This document shows positions 7,594-17,158 of a stretch of DNA of 64,000 nt, piece after piece. The position numbers and the translations under genes were made by a program. Source of the DNA: Aureisphaera galaxeae (GTDB taxonomy: Bacteria; Bacteroidota; Bacteroidia; Flavobacteriales; Flavobacteriaceae); NCBI RefSeq assembly GCF_028561275.1, contig NZ_JAQQTF010000006.1:1-64000 (forward strand), read 5' to 3'. Positions within the stretch are counted from its first letter, which is position 1. Every line of letters starts with the position of its first letter. The notes under the pieces were generated by a model. That model did no database searches. It saw only the letters and a program-made list of their open reading frames with translations, and was not told where the DNA came from.

Positions 7594-8965
7594 GATTTTT
7601 AAGCTTCTTAAAGTAGATCTTGGCCTCTTTCACCACTTTGGGTGCCAATATAATCGTAGCCGTCATTGTGGGAATGGCCATAAAGGCGAAGAAGGAATCG
7701 ATAAGATTGATCATCATCCCCAAAGAAGCTGTTGCCCCTAAAATGATACTTGCAATGTAAAAGTAATTATAGATTCCCTTGTGTTCTGCCCCAAACAAGT
7801 AGGACATACACTTGGTGCCATAATATGAATACGAAAACAAGGACGAAATACTGAATACAGCAATACATAGCATAAGACCGTATTTTCCAAAAGAAGGCAT
7901 AGCATTAGCAAACGCAGCAGCTGTAAGAGAGACTCCATTATCCCCACTGGACTGCCAAACACCGGTTACCAAAATGGCCAAAGCCGTGAGCGTGCAAACG
8001 ATCAGTGTATCTATGGCCGGTCCCAACATAGCCACCAATCCCTCTCGAATCGGTTCGTTGGTCTTGGCTGCGCCATGCGCCATGGGAGCTGTACCAATAC
8101 CAGCTTCGTTGGAGAAGGCGCCTCTTTTTATACCAAGCAGAATCAATCCTCCAACAACGCCTCCCAAGAAGGCATCCCCTTCAAAAAAGGAAGCGGAAAA
8201 AGCATCCGTCACGATGAGCCCCAAGTAATGAGGGACTTCTTCAATATAGATCCCCAAAATGATAAGCACCATAATGAAGTATAGGCCCACCATGGAGGGA
8301 ACAAGTTTCTCGGCGGTCTTACTAATTCGGGAAAGCCCCCCTAGAATTACAATGGCAGTAATCGCCGCCAAAATGATACCAATGACCAAATTGGATTTCC
8401 AATCCAAATAAACACCCATGGGCTTCAACATAATATCGTTTATCGCTTGGGTTAGCTGATTTACATTGAATACCGGTAAGGCTCCTATAAGTCCAGAAAT
8501 GCTGAAGAAAATGGCCAAGAACTTCCACTTCTTTCCCAATCCTTCTTCAATGAAATACATAGGCCCTCCTTGAATATTACCTTCGCTATCTTTTCCTCGG
8601 AACAGAATGGCCAAGGTTGCCGTAAAGAACTTAGTAGACATTCCTATTACAGCACTTACCCACATCCAAAACACAGCTCCCGGTCCACCAATGGTAATGG
8701 CAACTGCCACTCCCGCAATATTTCCCATTCCAACAGTCGCAGAAAGTGCCGTGGTTAGTGCTTGAAAGTGACTTATTTCACCATCGTCCTTTTCATCATC
8801 ATATTTTCCACGAAGCACAGCAATCGCATGTCCCAAATACAGAAAGGGTAAAAATCGAATTCGAATAAGTAGGTATAATCCTCCACCGATGAGAATGATG
8901 AGTAACGGAAGTCCCCACGCCGATGAGGAAAGTTGGGAGGTGAAATTCTCTAGGGCTTCTTTCAA
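7586..8965 (-). CDS. Alanine/glycine:cation symporter (AGCS) family protein
   Basis: A 459-residue integral membrane protein with about 11 hydrophobic segments. Family signatures include TVGMGNIAGVAVAITIGGPGAVFWMW, GPMYFIEEGLG, and the GIKRGAFSNEAGIGTAPMAHGAAKT segment typical of sodium:alanine symporters. Members import alanine or glycine with Na+ or H+. The start is TTG (MKEALENF): an in-frame stop lies 15 bases upstream and no ATG is near, so TTG is the only plausible start. It stands alone, divergent from the PagL-like gene. Confidence 0.93.
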   Translation of the reverse strand: MKEALENFTSQLSSSAWGLPLLIILIGGGLYLLIRIRFLPFLYLGHAIAVLRGKYDDEKDDGEISHFQALTTALSATVGMGNIAGVAVAITIGGPGAVFWMWVSAVIGMSTKFFTATLAILFRGKDSEGNIQGGPMYFIEEGLGKKWKFLAIFFSISGLIGALPVFNVNQLTQAINDIMLKPMGVYLDWKSNLVIGIILAAITAIVILGGLSRISKTAEKLVPSMVGLYFIMVLIILGIYIEEVPHYLGLIVTDAFSASFFEGDAFLGGVVGGLILLGIKRGAFSNEAGIGTAPMAHGAAKTNEPIREGLVAMLGPAIDTLIVCTLTALAILVTGVWQSSGDNGVSLTAAAFANAMPSFGKYGLMLCIAVFSISSLFSYSYYGTKCMSYLFGAEHKGIYNYFYIASIILGATASLGMMINLIDSFFAFMAIPTMTATIILAPKVVKEAKIYFKKLKNPT

Positions 8966-9043
8966 GGTTTGGTTTGTTTAATTGAACCACTAAAGTAATT
9001 TAAATTTCAAAATTCATTTCATTTGGCTTTATTTGTAATCGAA

Positions 9044-10297
9044 ATGAAAAAACTACTAACTGCTTTTTTTCTCCTTTCCCTGTCTTTGGTATATGCACAG
9101 GAAACCGAAAGCCCTATCATTTTATCTCCAGGAATACTGGGGGGAATTACCGCCGAAGCCAATGAGAACTTTCCTGAAACAGACGGACAAGGTTCCCTTG
9201 TTTTCAATCTATTATGGGATCAAAAATTCAACTCACAGGAATGGGCTAGACGCCTAAAAGGCCCAAGAACGGGTTTATCCTTAGCCTATACCGATTTTGG
9301 CAATAGAGATAGTCTGGGCAGTGCTTTCACGGTGATGCCCATTATCGAATTCGGAGCTTTTAAGAGTAAGAATCTATCCATATTGGTAGGAATGGGTGGT
9401 TCCTATTTCAACACTATTTACGATCCTATTACCAATCCAAACAACCAAGGAATTACGACGGAATTGGTTTGGTCGTTTCGGGCACATTTCAACTATCGAT
9501 TGTATTCTCGAGGGCGTGTCGATTGGAAAGCGGGAATCGGATATTTTCACCATTCAAACGGACATACCCGTTTACCCAACCAAGGACTCAACTCTTTTCT
9601 GTTGAGCGTTTCGGCCGATATTAAATCGAAAAAGGCCATGCAAGAACCCGTTTCCTTCCTGGCATTGGAACGAAGCATTTATCCGTACCTCTCTTTCCGT
9701 GGGGGCTATGGAATCAACGTACTAGGGAAACCAGAACCTTTCAATGATAAGAAGCCCGTCTACACATTTGCGGGAGAATACGGGAAGGTAATCAACAACA
9801 CCTATAAATTGGGAGTTGGTTTTTACTACCGCTATTATGAGCATTATTTCGATTATATAAACGACAATGAATCTTTGGTACAGGATGGTCGTGAATTTGA
9901 GTCTTTACGGGATGCCCCTGTGTGGAATGCTTCGGCCTTGGGTGTGTATGGCTCGGGAGAAATATTATTGAATCATGTAGGATTGGAAGTACAGATTGGG
10001 CTCAATATTCACAAACCTGCCTATAAAATCGATTGGCGCCTTAATCAGGGATGGGCCTTTATTCCGAGAGAAATTCCAGTAGACAACAATTTTGTTTTGG
10101 GAGAATTCGATACCAAATTTCGCGTAAAGCATCTCGTATCTTCTCGTATGGGAATGAAGTATTACTTATGGGGCACCAAGGAACACAGACGAAACAATGT
10201 CTATGTCGGTTTCCATATTAATTCCAATGGAGGTCAGGCAGATTTCACGGATGTGAGCCTTGGATACGTCTACAATTTTGACTTAAAAGGGTCTTAG
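9044..10297 (+). CDS. Acyloxyacyl hydrolase / PagL-like outer-membrane lipid A deacylase
   Basis: A 417-residue secreted protein. The ATG at 9044 gives [19 protein letters not shown], a clean signal peptide; the TTG 21 bases upstream is less likely. The body has alternating beta strands ending on aromatic residues, as in an outer-membrane barrel. The motif [18 protein letters not shown] carries the His-Ser pair and Asn of the PagL lipid A 3-O-deacylase active site. Members remove an acyl chain from lipid A. The protein is more than twice the length of classical PagL, as in other Bacteroidota members, so substrate use is uncertain. Its end overlaps purC by 4 bases, convergently. Confidence 0.75.
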   Translation: MKKLLTAFFLLSLSLVYAQETESPIILSPGILGGITAEANENFPETDGQGSLVFNLLWDQKFNSQEWARRLKGPRTGLSLAYTDFGNRDSLGSAFTVMPIIEFGAFKSKNLSILVGMGGSYFNTIYDPITNPNNQGITTELVWSFRAHFNYRLYSRGRVDWKAGIGYFHHSNGHTRLPNQGLNSFLLSVSADIKSKKAMQEPVSFLALERSIYPYLSFRGGYGINVLGKPEPFNDKKPVYTFAGEYGKVINNTYKLGVGFYYRYYEHYFDYINDNESLVQDGREFESLRDAPVWNASALGVYGSGEILLNHVGLEVQIGLNIHKPAYKIDWRLNQGWAFIPREIPVDNNFVLGEFDTKFRVKHLVSSRMGMKYYLWGTKEHRRNNVYVGFHINSNGGQADFTDVSLGYVYNFDLKGS

Positions 10298-11244
10298 GAA
10301 CCTATATAATTGAGTACATTAGTTTCAATCCGTTGCTCGATGTTCGAGACATCTGCTTTCACAAACGACTCTCCCGTAATGTTTTCGTACAATTCGATAT
10401 AACGCTCGGAAACACTTTCTATGTACTCATCGCTCATGAATGGTACTACTTGTCCTTCCAATCCTTGGAATCCGTTAGAAATAAGCCATTGCCGTACAAA
10501 TTCTTTGGAAAGTTGCTTTTGGGCTTCTCCCTGGGCTTGGCGTTCTTCGTATCCCTCGGCATAGAAATACCTTGAGGAATCTGGCGTGTGGATTTCATCG
10601 ATAAGTACAATCTTACCATCCTTGGTCTTTCCAAACTCGTATTTCGTATCTACCAAGATCAATCCACGCTTGGCAGCTATTTCGGTTCCGCGTTGAAACA
10701 GCTTTCTGGTATAATCTTCCAAAATGACATAGTCCTCTTCAGAAACAATGCCACGGCTTAGTATCTCTTCTCTGGAAATATCCTCATCATGATCTCCTTT
10801 TTCTGCTTTTGTGGCAGGTGTAATGATAGGCTCGGGGAAGGCATCGTTTTCTTTCATTCCATCTGGCATGGGCACTCCACAAAGGATTCGTTTACCTGCT
10901 TTGTATTCCCTAGCCGCATGGCCGCTCATATAACCTCGAATCACCATTTCTACCTTAAACGGCTCACAGGCTTCTCCAATAGCCACATTAGGATCTGGCG
11001 TGGCAACCAACCAATTGGGAACCAAATCTTCTGTATCCTTCATCATTTTCGTGGCGATCTGATTTAGGATTTGGCCTTTGTATGGAATTCCTTTGGGCAT
11101 GACCACATCGAACGCACTCAGACGGTCGGTGGCGATCATCAATAATTGATTGTTATTCAAGGTATATACTTCCCGTACTTTTCCCTTGTAAATAGATTGC
11201 TGTCCGGGAAAATTGAAGTTGGTATCGGTAATAGTGTGGCTCAT
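10294..11244 (-). CDS. purC: Phosphoribosylaminoimidazole-succinocarboxamide synthase
   Basis: A 316-residue cytosolic ATP-dependent ligase of de novo purine synthesis that joins CAIR and aspartate to form SAICAR. Family signatures are [11 protein letters not shown] at the N-terminus, [29 protein letters not shown], and [14 protein letters not shown] near residue 215. The length matches the long form of the family. Its ATG overlaps the stop of phoH by one base (TAATG), so the two form an operon driven from the phoH promoter. Confidence 0.97.
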   Translation of the reverse strand: MSHTITDTNFNFPGQQSIYKGKVREVYTLNNNQLLMIATDRLSAFDVVMPKGIPYKGQILNQIATKMMKDTEDLVPNWLVATPDPNVAIGEACEPFKVEMVIRGYMSGHAAREYKAGKRILCGVPMPDGMKENDAFPEPIITPATKAEKGDHDEDISREEILSRGIVSEEDYVILEDYTRKLFQRGTEIAAKRGLILVDTKYEFGKTKDGKIVLIDEIHTPDSSRYFYAEGYEERQAQGEAQKQLSKEFVRQWLISNGFQGLEGQVVPFMSDEYIESVSERYIELYENITGESFVKADVSNIEQRIETNVLNYIGS

Positions 11245-12197
11245 TAATTTCTGTTTTCAATCGCTTTGTAGGCGGCAATCACTTTTTTCACGAGTCGGTG
11301 ACGGATAACGTCTTTGTCATCCAAATGGATAATCCCTACTCCATCCACATCTTTCAGGATAAGCAAGGCTTCCTTTAGACCAGAAATAACACGTCGTGGG
11401 AGATCGATCTGTCCAGGATCGCCCGTAATCATGAACTTGGCGTTCTTTCCCATACGGGTCAAGAACATCTTCATTTGGGCATGGGTTGTATTTTGCCCCT
11501 CATCTAAGATTACGAATGCATTGTCTAAGGTTCTACCACGCATAAAAGCCAAAGGTGCAATTTGTATTACCCCTTTTTCTATATAGGAATCCAATTTCTC
11601 GGCAGGAATCATATCCCGCAATGCATCATACAACGGTTGCATGTATGGATCTAATTTCTCCTTAAGGTCACCTGGCAAAAATCCAAGGTTCTCCCCTGCC
11701 TCCACTGCAGGACGGGTAAGTATAATGCGGCGTACTTGTTTTTCCTTCAATGCTTTTACTGCCAAGGCAACCCCAGTATAGGTTTTTCCGGTTCCCGCGG
11801 GACCAATGGCAAACACCATATCGTTCTTTTGCATGAGGTCCACCAACTTTCGCTGATTGGCTGTTTGTGCTTTGATCAGTCGGCCGCTCACCCCATGCAC
11901 CAATACTTCTCCACTCACTTCGGAGGTTTCGTAATCGGCACTGCTTTCGCTCATAAGTACACGCTCGATGGTATTTTCATCGAGTTTATTGTACTTCACA
12001 TAGTGCTCTAGGAGCATGGTCATTCGGGTGTCAAACTCTTCTAGAATTTCCTCATCCCCATAGGCCTTAATTTTACTGCCACGGGCAACGATTTTCAGTT
12101 TTGGGAAATATTTTTTGAGAAGGTCAATATTGGCATTCTGAAGTCCGAAAAATTCTTTGGGACTAATCTCAGTGAGTTCAATAATTAGTTCGTTCAA
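11244..12197 (-). CDS. phoH: PhoH family ATPase
   Basis: A 317-residue cytosolic P-loop NTPase. Walker A is [11 protein letters not shown], the Walker B region is [20 protein letters not shown], and [11 protein letters not shown] follows. The N-terminal ~110 residues form the KH-like/PhoH N domain found in the YbeZ branch, which acts in RNA metabolism and ribosome maturation. The start is TTG ([10 protein letters not shown]); no ATG fits the family N-terminus. It is the first gene of the phoH-purC operon, with a promoter box at 12253-12260. Confidence 0.93.
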   Translation of the reverse strand: MNELIIELTEISPKEFFGLQNANIDLLKKYFPKLKIVARGSKIKAYGDEEILEEFDTRMTMLLEHYVKYNKLDENTIERVLMSESSADYETSEVSGEVLVHGVSGRLIKAQTANQRKLVDLMQKNDMVFAIGPAGTGKTYTGVALAVKALKEKQVRRIILTRPAVEAGENLGFLPGDLKEKLDPYMQPLYDALRDMIPAEKLDSYIEKGVIQIAPLAFMRGRTLDNAFVILDEGQNTTHAQMKMFLTRMGKNAKFMITGDPGQIDLPRRVISGLKEALLILKDVDGVGIIHLDDKDVIRHRLVKKVIAAYKAIENRN

Positions 12198-12252
12198 AAG
12201 CGGTTGTTTATTGTTTTATGGATAACTAGGGTAAATATACTTTTTCTCTTTG

Positions 12253-12260
12253 CAAAAGTA
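12253..12260 (-). promoter_or_regulatory. -7 promoter box of phoH-purC
   Basis: The minus strand reads TACTTTTG (TAnnTTTG), 56 bases before the TTG start of phoH. It lies only three bases from the opposing box at 12264-12271. Confidence 0.5.
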
Positions 12261-12263
12261 CCC

Positions 12264-12271
12264 TATTTTTG
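12264..12271 (+). promoter_or_regulatory. -7 promoter box of the SAM hydrolase gene
   Basis: TATTTTTG matches TAnnTTTG and lies 38 bases before the ATG at 12310. Confidence 0.5.
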
Positions 12272-12309
12272 CGGTAGTTGTTTAACAAAATATCAACAAT
12301 TAATAGCGA

Positions 12310-13143
12310 ATGCCCATTGTAACCCTTACAACCGATTTTGGAGAGAAAGATCACTATGTCGGTGCGGTTAAAGGAGCTATTTACAGCGAGTTGGAAAATG
12401 TACGGATTGTTGATATCTCCCACTCCATTTCTCCCTTCCATAGTACCGAAGCGGCATACATCGTACAGAACGCTTATCGAAGCTTTCCGAAGGGTTCTAT
12501 ACACATTATAGGGATCGATAGTGAATTGAATCCCGAAAACAAGCATATTGCCTTGTTATTGGATGGGCATTATTTCATTTGTGCGAACAATGGTATTATT
12601 TCCATGCTTACCTCAGAAATAAATCCGGAAAAGATTGTGGAAATCAATATTCATGATCGGGTGGAAAGTAATTTCCCTGTGCTCGATGTATTTGTGAAAG
12701 TAGCCTGTCATTTGGCCCGCGGTGGAACTTTGGAAGTGATTGGGAAAACTATACATGAGATCAAAGAACTAACAGGCCTGAAGCCTGTGGTAAATACGGA
12801 AGGGAATCAGTTAATGGGCAACGTAATCTACATTGATAATTACGGAAATGTAGTGTGCAATATTACCAAGGCTCTGTTCGAAAAGGTGGGCAAAGGGCGT
12901 GATTTTAAAATTACGGCACGTACGGCCACCTTCAGTAAAATATATACCCATTACAGTGATTCTATTAACTTCGATCTCCCGGCCGACCGGCGTGAAGAGG
13001 ATGGAAAGAAACTGGCGATATGGAACTCGTCCAATTATTTGGAATTGGCCGTGTACAAGAGCAACCCAAGAACCGTGGGGAGCGCCGCCACGTTGTTTGG
13101 ATTGGAATATTGGGATACGGTAACGATTAATTTCAGTAAATAA
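12310..13143 (+). CDS. SAM hydrolase (SAM hydroxide adenosyltransferase family)
   Basis: A 277-residue protein of the DUF62/SAM hydrolase-halogenase family. The N-terminus TLTTDFGEKDHYVGAVKG carries the conserved Asp of the nucleoside site, and IYIDNYGNVVCNI matches the second conserved block. FICANNGIISML is also family-typical. Non-halogenating members split S-adenosylmethionine into adenosine and methionine. The halide-pocket insertion of true fluorinases and chlorinases is not apparent, so hydrolase is the safer call. A small monooxygenase-like gene follows after 13 bases and may be co-transcribed. Confidence 0.88.
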   Translation: MPIVTLTTDFGEKDHYVGAVKGAIYSELENVRIVDISHSISPFHSTEAAYIVQNAYRSFPKGSIHIIGIDSELNPENKHIALLLDGHYFICANNGIISMLTSEINPEKIVEINIHDRVESNFPVLDVFVKVACHLARGGTLEVIGKTIHEIKELTGLKPVVNTEGNQLMGNVIYIDNYGNVVCNITKALFEKVGKGRDFKITARTATFSKIYTHYSDSINFDLPADRREEDGKKLAIWNSSNYLELAVYKSNPRTVGSAATLFGLEYWDTVTINFSK

Positions 13144-13156
13144 AAAAGCAAGAGAG

Positions 13157-13453
13157 GTGTTTACAAGAATTGTAAAAATGGAATTTGATGCACAGCACGT
13201 ATCCACTTTTTTGAATAATTTTGAGGAAGTGAAATCAAGGATACGGCAATACCCAGGTTGTAGACATTTGGAATTGTGGAGGGACAAACGCGACCCTACC
13301 ATATTTTTTACTTACAGCCATTGGGATCGGGAGGAAGATTTGGAAAGCTATAGGCATAGTCCGCTTTTTAAATCGGTTTGGGCAACAACCAAGCCCCTAT
13401 TTCGTTCTAAAGCCCAAGCTTGGAGTGTCGATACCCTTCACCAACTAGCCTAA
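13157..13453 (+). CDS. ABM-type antibiotic biosynthesis monooxygenase-like protein
   Basis: A 98-residue protein with the dimeric alpha-beta barrel pattern of the ABM superfamily: an opening strand MFTRIVKMEF, a central TIFFTYSHWDREEDLESYRHSPLF block, and a final strand. Related proteins act as cofactor-free quinol monooxygenases or heme-degrading enzymes, but most are uncharacterised, so no reaction can be assigned. The start is GTG at 13157, preceded by the purine-rich AAGAGAG. It sits 13 bases after the SAM hydrolase and 4 bases before gldF, so it may be carried on the same transcript as gldF-gldG. Confidence 0.8.
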   Translation: MFTRIVKMEFDAQHVSTFLNNFEEVKSRIRQYPGCRHLELWRDKRDPTIFFTYSHWDREEDLESYRHSPLFKSVWATTKPLFRSKAQAWSVDTLHQLA

Positions 13454-13457
13454 CCCC

Positions 13458-14174
13458 ATGATCGCCCTTATAAAAAAAGAAATAAGCAGCTTCTTTTCCA
13501 GTCCCATAGGATACTTGGTCATTGCATTATTCTTGGTGTTCAACGGACTGTTCCTTTGGGTGTTTGGAGGCAATTATAATGTATTCGATGCAGGTTTTGC
13601 CGATCTATCGCCTTTTTTTGAATTGGCACCGTGGATTCTGCTTTTCTTAATTCCCGCTGTGACCATGCGCTCCTTTAGCGAAGAGACCAAATTGGGAACT
13701 TTAGAACTATTGCTTACAAAACCCTTAGGGTTACGAAATATCATTTTAGGAAAGTACTTTGGTGCATTGCTTCTTATCGTCATTGCCATTGTGCCTACCC
13801 TTGCCTACATACTTACGATTTCCAATTTGGGTAATCCCTCCGGGAATTGGGATGTGGGAAGTACTTTGGGATCGTATCTCGGCCTTTTGTTTTTGGCCAT
13901 TGGTTATACCTCCATTGGTATTTTTGCCTCTTCCCTATCCAAGAATCAGATTGTGGCATTCATCATCGCAGTCTTTCTATGCTTTGTGCTGTATTTTGGA
14001 TTCGAAGGGCTATCCAGTGATGGATCGGGATCCAACATTGCCTATTTTGGGATGGAATCCCATTTTAAGAGCATGTCCCGCGGAGTGATCGATACAAGAG
14101 ATGTCATTTACTTTTTAAGTGTGGCGTTCTTATTTCTAACAGGAACCTATATTAAACTCAAAAAGGAGTCATGA
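13458..14174 (+). CDS. gldF: Gliding motility ABC transporter permease GldF
   Basis: A 238-residue ABC-2-type permease with six hydrophobic segments. It matches GldF by its N-terminus (LIKKEISSFFSSPIGYLVIALFL, cited here only in part), PAVTMRSFSEETKLGTLELLL, and YTSIGIFASSLS. In Flavobacterium, GldF forms an ABC transporter with GldA and GldG that is needed for gliding in some species. No ATPase gene (gldA) is present here, as is usual because it lies elsewhere. The stop overlaps the gldG start by 4 bases (ATGA), showing translational coupling. Confidence 0.93.
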   Translation: MIALIKKEISSFFSSPIGYLVIALFLVFNGLFLWVFGGNYNVFDAGFADLSPFFELAPWILLFLIPAVTMRSFSEETKLGTLELLLTKPLGLRNIILGKYFGALLLIVIAIVPTLAYILTISNLGNPSGNWDVGSTLGSYLGLLFLAIGYTSIGIFASSLSKNQIVAFIIAVFLCFVLYFGFEGLSSDGSGSNIAYFGMESHFKSMSRGVIDTRDVIYFLSVAFLFLTGTYIKLKKES

Positions 14175-15853
14175 GCAAACAAAAGATTACCATACTCCTG
14201 GGTACCCTGATTGGGATTATACTTGTGAATTGGCTGTCCGGTATGATCTATAAACGCTTTGACCTTACCCAAGATCAGCGATACACCCTTTCGGAAGCGG
14301 CCACGACCATCATTGACGGTGTAGACTCACCCATTAGTATCGACATATTTTTGGATGGGAGATTACCTTCGGAATTTAAGCGCCTCCGAGTTGAGACTCA
14401 ACAATTACTTGAAGAGTTTTCCGCTTACAATTCGAACGTAAGATATCAGTTCGTAAATCCTTTGGATGAAGGCGTAGACCGAAATGCCATGCAACAGATC
14501 ATGATGCAATTCGGTATTAAGGGAGCCAATGTGCAGATTCAAGAAAATGGCAAAACGACCAACGAAGTTGTTTATCCGTGGGCTTTGGCTTACTACAATG
14601 ATAAAACCATTGCTATTCCTTTGTTGAAGAATCAATTGGGAGCTACCTCCGAAGAGCGTATTAATGGTTCCATTCAGAATTTGGAATATGCCTTTGCCGA
14701 TGGGTTTAGCAAGCTTACCCTTCCCAAACGGAGAAAGGTAGCGGTCTTAAAAGGAAATCAAGAATTACCCGATCGCTACTTGGCCGACTTTATCACCACG
14801 CTTCGGGAATATTATTTCATTGGACAATTTACGTTAGATTCGGTAGCGGTGAGTCCGCAACGTACCCTTCAAAGTTTAAATGATTATGATTTGGTGATCG
14901 CAGCACAGCCACAGGAGACCTTTTCAGAAGAAGAGAAATATGTACTGGATCAATACACCATGAATGGAGGGGCATCCCTTTGGTTGGTAGACCCTACTTT
15001 TCAGCAGTTGGATACCATTAGTGGAAACACTTTTACAGTGCCTCAAGATTTAGGGTTGAACGATTTCTTCTTCAAATATGGGGTACGGGTAAATCCGGAT
15101 TTGGTAAAAGATATTTACGCAGCTCCTATTACCTTGGCCAGTGGAGAAGGTAACGAATCGCAATACCAACCCTATCCGTGGCTCTACCATCCATTATCGG
15201 CGAGTGCCAACAACCATCCTATTACTACGAATATAGAAGCGGTAAAGTTTGAATATGCGAGTAGTATCGATACACTTCCCAATTTGGTGAAGAAAACCGT
15301 CTTATTAAGCACTTCCCCTATTTCTAAAATCGTGGGATTGCCAGCCGAAATTGATATTGACAAGGAAATCCCCAAGAATCTGAAAATCGTAAATGAAGGT
15401 CCAAACCCCGAAGAGTTCAATGCTGGAGAGGTTCCATTGGCCGTGCTTTTAGAAGGTGAATTCCCTTCGATATATGCGAATAGAATAAAGCCGTTTGCCC
15501 TTCAAAATGCGATGGAAAAAAGTGTTCCTACCAAAATGGTGGTGATTAGTGATGGGGATGTTATTCGGAATCAGTTGGACCGCGGTAGGCCTTTGGAGTT
15601 GGGATTCGATAAGTGGACCAATTCCTTCTACGGGAACAAAGAGTTCTTATTGAATACGGTAAATTATCTGCTAGACGACAGCGGACTTATAAACATTCGA
15701 ACCAAGCAAATCGCTATTCCATTCCTTGATCCCCAGAAAACGGCCCAAAAAAGAACCCAATGGCAGTTGGTTAACCTCCTGTTACCATTAGGTTTGTTGG
15801 GGATTTTCGGAATTTTCTTTCAATGGTATCGCCGCCGAAAATACAGGCGTTAG
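14171..15853 (+). CDS. gldG: Gliding motility ABC transporter auxiliary protein GldG
   Basis: A 560-residue protein with a transmembrane segment near residues 8-26, a large extracytoplasmic GldG/ABC-auxiliary domain, and a C-terminal transmembrane helix (about 535-553) followed by a basic tail RRRKYRR. Family features include RFDLTQDQRYTLSEAA just after the first helix, FVNPLDEG, and the late VVISDGDVIRN and LDRGRPLELGFDKWTNSFYGN segments. It works with GldF in the gliding-associated transporter. Downstream lies a short gap and then dnaN with its own promoter. Confidence 0.94.
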   Translation: MSKQKITILLGTLIGIILVNWLSGMIYKRFDLTQDQRYTLSEAATTIIDGVDSPISIDIFLDGRLPSEFKRLRVETQQLLEEFSAYNSNVRYQFVNPLDEGVDRNAMQQIMMQFGIKGANVQIQENGKTTNEVVYPWALAYYNDKTIAIPLLKNQLGATSEERINGSIQNLEYAFADGFSKLTLPKRRKVAVLKGNQELPDRYLADFITTLREYYFIGQFTLDSVAVSPQRTLQSLNDYDLVIAAQPQETFSEEEKYVLDQYTMNGGASLWLVDPTFQQLDTISGNTFTVPQDLGLNDFFFKYGVRVNPDLVKDIYAAPITLASGEGNESQYQPYPWLYHPLSASANNHPITTNIEAVKFEYASSIDTLPNLVKKTVLLSTSPISKIVGLPAEIDIDKEIPKNLKIVNEGPNPEEFNAGEVPLAVLLEGEFPSIYANRIKPFALQNAMEKSVPTKMVVISDGDVIRNQLDRGRPLELGFDKWTNSFYGNKEFLLNTVNYLLDDSGLINIRTKQIAIPFLDPQKTAQKRTQWQLVNLLLPLGLLGIFGIFFQWYRRRKYRR

Positions 15854-15863
15854 TTGTTAATAA

Positions 15864-15900
15864 GTTTGTTTTAACAAACAACGCTTTCGAGCTATATTTG
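15864..15900 (+). promoter_or_regulatory. dnaN promoter with an upstream palindrome
   Basis: The -7 box TATATTTG is at 15893-15900, and the gene starts at 15964. A 7-bp inverted repeat GTTTGTT/AACAAAC with a two-base spacer sits at 15864-15879, covering where the -33 element would be. It may be an operator, or part of the end of the gldG transcript; it lacks a T run. Confidence 0.45.
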
Positions 15901-15963
15901 TACGTAAGGAATACCCTATTTTGGGGGTATAGGAAAAACAGTATTCTTCTGAAATTTGTATAA

Positions 15964-17082
15964 ATGAAATTCATTGTATCGAGTTCTTATCTTCTAAAAC
16001 AGTTACAGGTGCTTGGGGGCATCATTAACAATAATAATACACTGCCTATTCTTGATAATTTTCTGTTTCATCTGAACGAAAACGAGCTTACTGTCTCGGC
16101 TTCCGATCTTGAAACAACCATTTCTTCCAAATTGGAAGTAGAAAGCAATGAGAGTGGAAGTGTATGTATCCCTGCTCGTTTGTTGTTGGATACCCTAAAA
16201 ACATTCCCCGAGCAGCCACTTACCTTTACGGTAGAGGACAACAACACCGTAGAAATAAGTTCCAATCACGGTAAGTATGCCTTGGCGTATGCGAATGGAG
16301 AGGACTTCCCTAGCCCAGTGACTTTGAATGATCCTAGTAATACTGTGATTCAAGGAGATATTTTAGCAACTGCTATAAGCAAGACCATTTTTGCTACGGG
16401 TAATGACGATCTTCGTCCTGTGATGAGTGGTGTGTTTTTCCAATTTACCAACGATCATTTAACGTTTGTAGCTACCGATGCACACAAACTTGTGAAATAT
16501 ACCCGCAATGATGTACAGGCTTCTCAGGCGGCAGAGTTTATTATGCCCAAGAAACCTTTGAACCTTTTGAAAGGGATTTTGGCGGGAAGCGAAGAAGATG
16601 TTACGGTAGAATACAACGAAAGCAATGCCAAGTTCATTTTCGACAACACCGAAATGATCTGTCGTCTTATCGATGGAAAATACCCTAACTACGAAGCGGT
16701 AATCCCGAAAGAGAATCCGAATAAACTCACTATCGATCGTGGACAGTTCTTAAACAGTGTTCGTCGTGTGAGTATTTTCAGTAATAAAACTACGCATCAG
16801 ATCCGATTGAAGATTGCAGGTGCCGAATTGAATATTTCTGCAGAAGATATCGATTACAGCAATAAAGCAGACGAACGTCTTACCTGTGATTATCAGGGTG
16901 ATGACATGCAAATTGGTTTCAACTCCCGTTTCTTAACAGAGATGTTAGGGAATCTCACCAGCGACGATGTTTCTTTGGAAATGTCCTTGCCTAACCGTGC
17001 AGGAATCCTAACTCCTATTGATGGATTGGACGAAGGAGAGCAAGTGACTATGCTTGTGATGCCAGTGATGTTGAATAACTAG
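15964..17082 (+). CDS. dnaN: DNA polymerase III beta subunit (sliding clamp)
   Basis: A 372-residue ring-forming processivity clamp of three repeated domains. Family features include the N-terminus MKFIVSSSYLLKQLQVLGG, NTLPILDNFLF, RPVMSGVFFQF, FVATDAHKLVKY, GKYPNYEAVIP, and the C-terminal MLVMPVMLNN, which ends in the usual M-P-V-M/R type tail. The length is normal. It dimerises on DNA and holds polymerase III. The gene is monocistronic, bounded by a promoter box and a strong two-way terminator. Confidence 0.98.
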   Translation: MKFIVSSSYLLKQLQVLGGIINNNNTLPILDNFLFHLNENELTVSASDLETTISSKLEVESNESGSVCIPARLLLDTLKTFPEQPLTFTVEDNNTVEISSNHGKYALAYANGEDFPSPVTLNDPSNTVIQGDILATAISKTIFATGNDDLRPVMSGVFFQFTNDHLTFVATDAHKLVKYTRNDVQASQAAEFIMPKKPLNLLKGILAGSEEDVTVEYNESNAKFIFDNTEMICRLIDGKYPNYEAVIPKENPNKLTIDRGQFLNSVRRVSIFSNKTTHQIRLKIAGAELNISAEDIDYSNKADERLTCDYQGDDMQIGFNSRFLTEMLGNLTSDDVSLEMSLPNRAGILTPIDGLDEGEQVTMLVMPVMLNN

Positions 17083-17104
17083 TCTGAATAAACAATAAAA
17101 CATA

Positions 17105-17139
17105 AAAACCTCCTGTCATAAAAAGCAGGAGGTTTTTTT
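17105..17139. terminator. Bidirectional terminator between dnaN and the DUF1573 gene
   Basis: AAAACCTCCTG (17105-17115) pairs with CAGGAGGTTTT (17126-17136), flanked by an A run on one side and a T run on the other. It serves both convergent genes. Confidence 0.85.
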
Positions 17140-17158
17140 AATACTCGATTTCTTTTTC

